Assembly: GCA_009924725.1 (NCBI GenBank)
Contig: RFRA01000037.1
Location: 1 to 8,277, forward strand
Reading direction: 5' to 3'
From: Actinomycetota bacterium
GTDB lineage: Bacteria > Actinomycetota > Actinomycetes > Nanopelagicales > Nanopelagicaceae
Length of the DNA stretch: 8,277 nucleotides
Shown here one piece after another: positions 5,911-8,277 of the stretch. Both the position numbers and the translations under genes were made by a program. Numbering within the stretch: position 1 is the first letter of the stretch; every line of letters starts with the position of its first letter. The notes below the pieces were generated by a model. That model did no database searches, had not been told where the DNA came from, and was given only the letters and a program-made list of their open reading frames with translations.

Positions 5911-6822
5911 ATGTCAGAGCGCACAAAGGTAGATGAGTTTCTCACCTCGCTGATTTCCATTTGTAAGCCGCTCGAATCATTTGATATGCCACTGCTCGAT
6001 GCTCATGGAGCAACCTTGGCTGAAGATGTTTATGCTGGCGATCGTTTGGTATTGCGGGCAGGCGCACGAATCAGAGCTACCCAAATTGGCCTAGCAGCCT
6101 CGATCGGTTTAGATCATCTTCCAACTAGACCACATCCGCGTGTAGTTGTGCTTTCAGCCGGCCCAGATTTAGTCGAACCCGGAAAATCACTTACTGGTGA
6201 TGAAGAATATGAAACTAATTCTTGGTTGCTGACTACTGCTGTTCGCGAAACGGGTGCGATTGGTTACCGCGTTCACTCAATTCCAGATGATGAAGAACAG
6301 CTCCTGCGAGTTATTGAAGATCAACTAGTGCGCGCAGATTTGATTGTGATTAGTGGTGAACGTCAAGATGATTCCTTTGATCTAATTACTCGCACGTTAT
6401 CTAAATTAGGTGAGATCACCACCGTTGATTTAGCCATTGAAGCTAGTGGCCGCCATAACTTTGGCACGATCGGCCCCGATAAGACACCTGTGGTCACGCT
6501 TCCAGGCGATCCGATTTCAGCGTATATCTCGTTTGAATTATTTATCCGCCCAATGATTCGCACCTTATTAGGCGCAGCCACAATTCACCGTCCAGCTGTT
6601 AAGGCAAAGCTAGAGAAGCCGGTTGCATCCTCCGCCGGGTTACGTTCATATATTCGGGCGATTCTCTCCGAAGATGGCGCTTCAGTACTGCCGCTTCCAT
6701 CGCAAGATGAGCAGTCAACGCTCTCCGATGCGAATGCATTTATTGCACTCTCTGAGAGCGATAGTGAAAAAGCAATCGGGCAAGAAGTCACCGTGGTTGT
6801 GCTCGAACGTCGCTACATTTAA
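5911..6822 (+). CDS. glp: Reduced MoeA/gephyrin-like protein (Glp type), lacking one domain and the MPT motif
   Basis: 303 aa, against about 400 for MoeA/gephyrin-E. The N-terminus (1-40) is normal: KVDEFLTSLISICKPLESFD, then LLDAHGATLAEDV. Where MoeA continues into the domain with the NSAMDGYA motif, this protein goes straight to AGDRLVLRAGARIRATQIG (42-60), so about 100 residues are cleanly absent. The Rossmann-like MoCF_biosynth domain (about 75-220) follows: RVVVLSAGPDLVEPG (77-91), ETNSWLLTTAVRETG (101-115), TPVVTLPGDPISAYISFELF (192-211). The molybdopterin loop SGG.S.G.YD is degraded to SGERQDDSFD (148-157). A C-terminal domain IV (about 225-303) is present, including GLRSYIRA (243-250). 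MoeA inserts Mo into molybdopterin; with both losses this is unlikely here. In Corynebacterium a gephyrin-like protein, Glp, binds FtsZ and the membrane receptor GLPR. The nearby SepX/GLPR gene points to that divisome role, by inference. RimJ follows after 9 bp. Confidence 0.88.
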   Translation: MSERTKVDEFLTSLISICKPLESFDMPLLDAHGATLAEDVYAGDRLVLRAGARIRATQIGLAASIGLDHLPTRPHPRVVVLSAGPDLVEPGKSLTGDEEYETNSWLLTTAVRETGAIGYRVHSIPDDEEQLLRVIEDQLVRADLIVISGERQDDSFDLITRTLSKLGEITTVDLAIEASGRHNFGTIGPDKTPVVTLPGDPISAYISFELFIRPMIRTLLGAATIHRPAVKAKLEKPVASSAGLRSYIRAILSEDGASVLPLPSQDEQSTLSDANAFIALSESDSEKAIGQEVTVVVLERRYI

Positions 6823-6831
6823 GCAGCTGTC

Positions 6832-7431
6832 ATGAGCGATCGCATACCTAAGCAGAATTGGCCGGTCGTTTTAAGAACTAACGAACTAACTCTTCGCCCC
6901 TTACGAATACGTGACCGAGCAAAATGGTTTGCTGTGCGTGCCGAAAATCGCGATTGGCTAACTCCCTGGGAAGCAACATTGCCAAAGGTGCCCGAACATA
7001 TTGATGGCGGAGACCTAATTTCAAAAAGACCTTCATTTTTTGAAATGGTACGCATTTACAACCGTGAAGGGCGTAGCGGCCGCACGATTTCACTAGCTAT
7101 TTGGCAAGGCCCTAATTTGATTGGCCAAATAACTATGGGTGGGATTATTTATGGAGCGCTAAGAGGCGCACATATTGGGTATTGGATTGATCGCCGCTTT
7201 GCCAATCGTGGATTTACAACACAGGCTGTGGAAGTAGTTACTGCATATGGTTTTCATGAGTTAGGACTGCATCGAATTGAGATTAATCTACGCCCAGAAA
7301 ATGGCGCTTCACGTCGAGTGGCCGAGAAAGCTGGCTTTATTCTGGAAGGCGATCGCCCAAGATTTTTGCACATTGATGGCGCATGGCGCGACCACATCTG
7401 CTTTGTAAAAGAGAATCCAGCAATTAAGTAG
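6832..7431 (+). CDS. rimJ: RimJ-type GNAT N-acetyltransferase
   Basis: 199 aa. A GNAT fold protein of the RimJ/RimL subgroup, which moves acetyl from acetyl-CoA to protein N-termini; RimJ of E. coli acts on ribosomal protein S5. The N-terminal LRTNELTLRPLRIRDRAKWF (14-33) and RDWLTPWEAT (40-49) are typical. The core shows LIGQITMGGI (96-105), then AHIGYWIDRRFANRGFTTQA (113-132), the acetyl-CoA pyrophosphate motif (R/Q-x-x-G-x-G/A type) ahead of the helix AVEVVTAYGFHELGLHRIE. NLRPENGASRRVAEKAGFIL (152-171) is the conserved N-x-x-S motif, and GAWRDHICF (183-191) closes the fold. It starts 9 bp after the MoeA-like gene with no good ribosome site, so coupled translation is likely. The moeA-rimJ-membrane protein order is conserved in Actinobacteria, as I recall it. 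The true substrate is unknown; a link to the division proteins next door is only a guess. Confidence 0.92.
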   Translation: MSDRIPKQNWPVVLRTNELTLRPLRIRDRAKWFAVRAENRDWLTPWEATLPKVPEHIDGGDLISKRPSFFEMVRIYNREGRSGRTISLAIWQGPNLIGQITMGGIIYGALRGAHIGYWIDRRFANRGFTTQAVEVVTAYGFHELGLHRIEINLRPENGASRRVAEKAGFILEGDRPRFLHIDGAWRDHICFVKENPAIK

Positions 7432-7444
7432 CGACTCTTAAACG

Positions 7445-7466
7445 GCTCGAAATACCCGATTTGAGC
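7445..7466 (+). repeat. Inverted repeat (8-bp stem, one bulge) between rimJ and sepX
   Basis: GCTC (7445-7448) and AAAT (7450-7453) pair with ATTT (7459-7462) and GAGC (7463-7466), leaving a single bulged G and a 5-base loop, ACCCG. No T-run follows, so it is not a classic terminator. It could be an attenuating hairpin after rimJ or an operator upstream of the sepX promoter. It lies in the 61-bp gap, the only real break in this otherwise tight run of genes. Confidence 0.4.
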
Positions 7467-7478
7467 GTGAACCACCTC

Positions 7479-7484
7479 TATCTT
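7479..7484 (+). promoter_or_regulatory. Putative -10 element of sepX, leaderless arrangement
   Basis: TATCTT fits TANNNT and ends 8 bases before the ATG at 7493. There is no Shine-Dalgarno before this ATG and no in-frame start codon upstream before a stop, which supports both the chosen start and a leaderless mRNA. No good -35 at the usual spacing. Its position after an inverted repeat suggests sepX may be transcribed separately from rimJ. Confidence 0.35.
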
Positions 7485-7492
7485 TAACCATC

Positions 7493-8044
7493 ATGGCCTC
7501 AGGACTTATCTATCTCGCGATCGCCGGAATGTGGGTTTCCTACTTTCTGCCGCGTTGGATTCACGACCGTGAAGAGTTTTCTGGAAAATCAGTTGAGCGT
7601 TACAAGAGTGCATTAAAAGTTGTGGCTAGCAAATCTCCAGGTGGTTTACCTGAAACTGGAATTATGCATACTGATTTAGATTTCGTAGCAAAGAACGCTC
7701 AAAAGATATTACGTCGACGAATTATTTTTACGTTATTAACTATTTCCTTGGTAACAACTTCGGTGGGTGGAGTCATGAATAAATTGCAATTCATTTATAC
7801 CTTGGTCCCAATTTCTGGAATCGCACTTTACATTGTGCAAGTACGCCGCGAAACAATCTCAGAGCGACTGCAACTTCGTCGAGTCAAGCAACTACAACGC
7901 GAGACCAATGGCGTTTCCACCACCAACTTAGTAGATGTGGTAACTCCAAAAGCGACTACTGACCATTGGATTCCACTCTCTGAGCGCGAGTTAACTGGCG
8001 TCGTTATTTTGCCAAAAGGTTCAGCTGAGGAACGTCGTACCTGA
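7493..8044 (+). CDS. sepX: SepX/GLPR-like divisome membrane protein (reads to an in-frame TGA)
   Basis: 183 aa under the standard code. One membrane helix at the N-terminus (about 3-20, SGLIYLAIAGMWVSYFLPRW), then a cytoplasmic-type stretch with SVERYKSALKVVA (33-45), then a hairpin of two helices (about 77-95 and 98-117), followed by a basic, possibly coiled-coil stretch, RRETISERLQLRRVKQLQRE (118-137). This layout, and the place after moeA and rimJ, fit the actinobacterial membrane protein known as SepX in Streptomyces and GLPR in Corynebacterium (M. tuberculosis Rv0996 by position). It works at the division septum and, in Corynebacterium, is the receptor of the gephyrin-like protein Glp. 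The frame does not end naturally: codon 184 is TGA (8042-8044) and the same frame stays open to 8269, including a conserved-looking tail. The start lacks a ribosome site and is probably leaderless. Identity rests on topology, position and remembered family motifs. Confidence 0.75.
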   Translation: MASGLIYLAIAGMWVSYFLPRWIHDREEFSGKSVERYKSALKVVASKSPGGLPETGIMHTDLDFVAKNAQKILRRRIIFTLLTISLVTTSVGGVMNKLQFIYTLVPISGIALYIVQVRRETISERLQLRRVKQLQRETNGVSTTNLVDVVTPKATTDHWIPLSERELTGVVILPKGSAEERRT

Positions 8045-8269
8045 CAACCAGATTCAATCCCAGCGCCAACATATTTAAGTGCACCTAAAGCTGTGACGCA
8101 GAAGCGCATCATTGATTTGACTGAACCTGGTCGTTGGAGTGAAGAACAAGAGAAGTTGGCGATTGAAGCACTAAGTGCCGTAGCGCCATCTAAAGATGAA
8201 ATCTTTGATCAGATACTTGCCGATGAAGCAGTTCATCGTTTGAACAAAAGCAAAGCTGTTAACGAGTAA
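8045..8269 (+). pseudogene. sepX: C-terminal part of the SepX/GLPR-like frame, separated by the in-frame TGA
   Basis: Immediately after the TGA the same frame runs 74 codons to TAA at 8267-8269. It reads QPDSIPAPTYLSAPKAVTQK, then RIIDLTEPGRWSEEQ, and then a charged helical end with SKDEIFDQILADEAVHRLNK. The P-x-P-T-Y and IDLT-x-PG-x-W elements resemble, from memory, the C-terminal motifs of SepX/GLPR proteins. In those, a Trp commonly precedes the P..VP.PTY segment, which is where TGA stands here, so one G-to-A change (TGG to TGA) would explain it. There is no ATG in this stretch to restart translation; only GTG/TTG codons are available. Read through, the whole protein would be 258 residues. 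Whether it is a true mutation, a sequencing error or a readthrough signal cannot be decided from this window. Confidence 0.65.
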
Positions 8270-8277
8270 CTAGATCC

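Noticed and set aside
5911..6822. Frameshift or assembly gap explaining the short MoeA-like protein
   Set aside because: The junction is in frame, both flanks match MoeA smoothly, and the MPT motif is also lost far from the junction, which fits long-term loss of function better than an artefact.
7828..8112. Reverse 94-codon frame across the sepX TGA region
   Set aside because: The forward sepX frame and its continuation carry the recognisable motifs; the reverse frame has no ribosome site or family resemblance.
7493..8269. Genome-wide reassignment of UGA to Trp
   Set aside because: All other Trp codons seen (about 29) are TGG, no other coding frame contains TGA, and the copC-like gene uses TGA as a stop in a standard ATGA overlap.

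Overview
The window looks like chromosomal DNA from a low-GC, streamlined actinobacterium. It would fit the freshwater acI/Nanopelagicales type, but that is an inference. The order 5-formyl-THF cyclo-ligase (reverse) / MoeA-like protein / RimJ-type acetyltransferase / small membrane protein matches the actinobacterial neighbourhood I recall from Mycobacterium tuberculosis (Rv0992c, Rv0994, Rv0995, Rv0996). A CopD-CtaG fusion and an FmdB zinc-ribbon protein with a Ser/Pro-rich tail are also typical of Actinobacteria. Codon use is AT-rich, genes are packed with gaps of 0-120 bp, and two convergent pairs overlap at their stops. No mobile element, CRISPR array, rRNA or tRNA was seen.

Layout. 1-1241 (-): N-terminal part of an MMPL/RND-type membrane transporter running off the left edge. 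1278-1394 (+): a very small acidic protein, divergent from MMPL. 1391-1645 (-): FmdB/Ruc-like zinc-ribbon protein. 1766-5321 (+): a close run of three genes: a secreted, membrane-anchored CopC-like protein that has lost its copper ligands, a CopD-CtaG fusion (copper delivery to cytochrome oxidase) and an acyl-CoA dehydrogenase. 5311-5865 (-): 5-formyltetrahydrofolate cyclo-ligase. 5911-8269 (+): a MoeA/gephyrin-like protein, a RimJ-type acetyltransferase and a SepX/GLPR-like membrane protein.

The right-hand cluster is the most interesting part. Its MoeA-like protein lacks the whole domain that normally follows the N-terminal AEDV segment and has lost the SGG.S.G molybdopterin-binding motif, so it is unlikely to make molybdenum cofactor. 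Its neighbour is a homologue of SepX/GLPR, the membrane partner of the divisome gephyrin-like protein Glp. I infer that this is a reduced Glp-GLPR cell-division module rather than a cofactor gene. The SepX/GLPR reading frame contains one in-frame TGA, seemingly where homologues have Trp, and the frame then continues open through the conserved C-terminal motif to a TAA. All other Trp codons in the window (about 29) are TGG, so this is either a single nonsense mutation or sequencing error, or local readthrough, not a general code change.

Several genes without a Shine-Dalgarno site (MMPL, the small acidic ORF, the MoeA-like gene, sepX) have a TANNNT -10-like hexamer 6-8 bases before the ATG. This suggests leaderless mRNAs, which are common in Actinobacteria.
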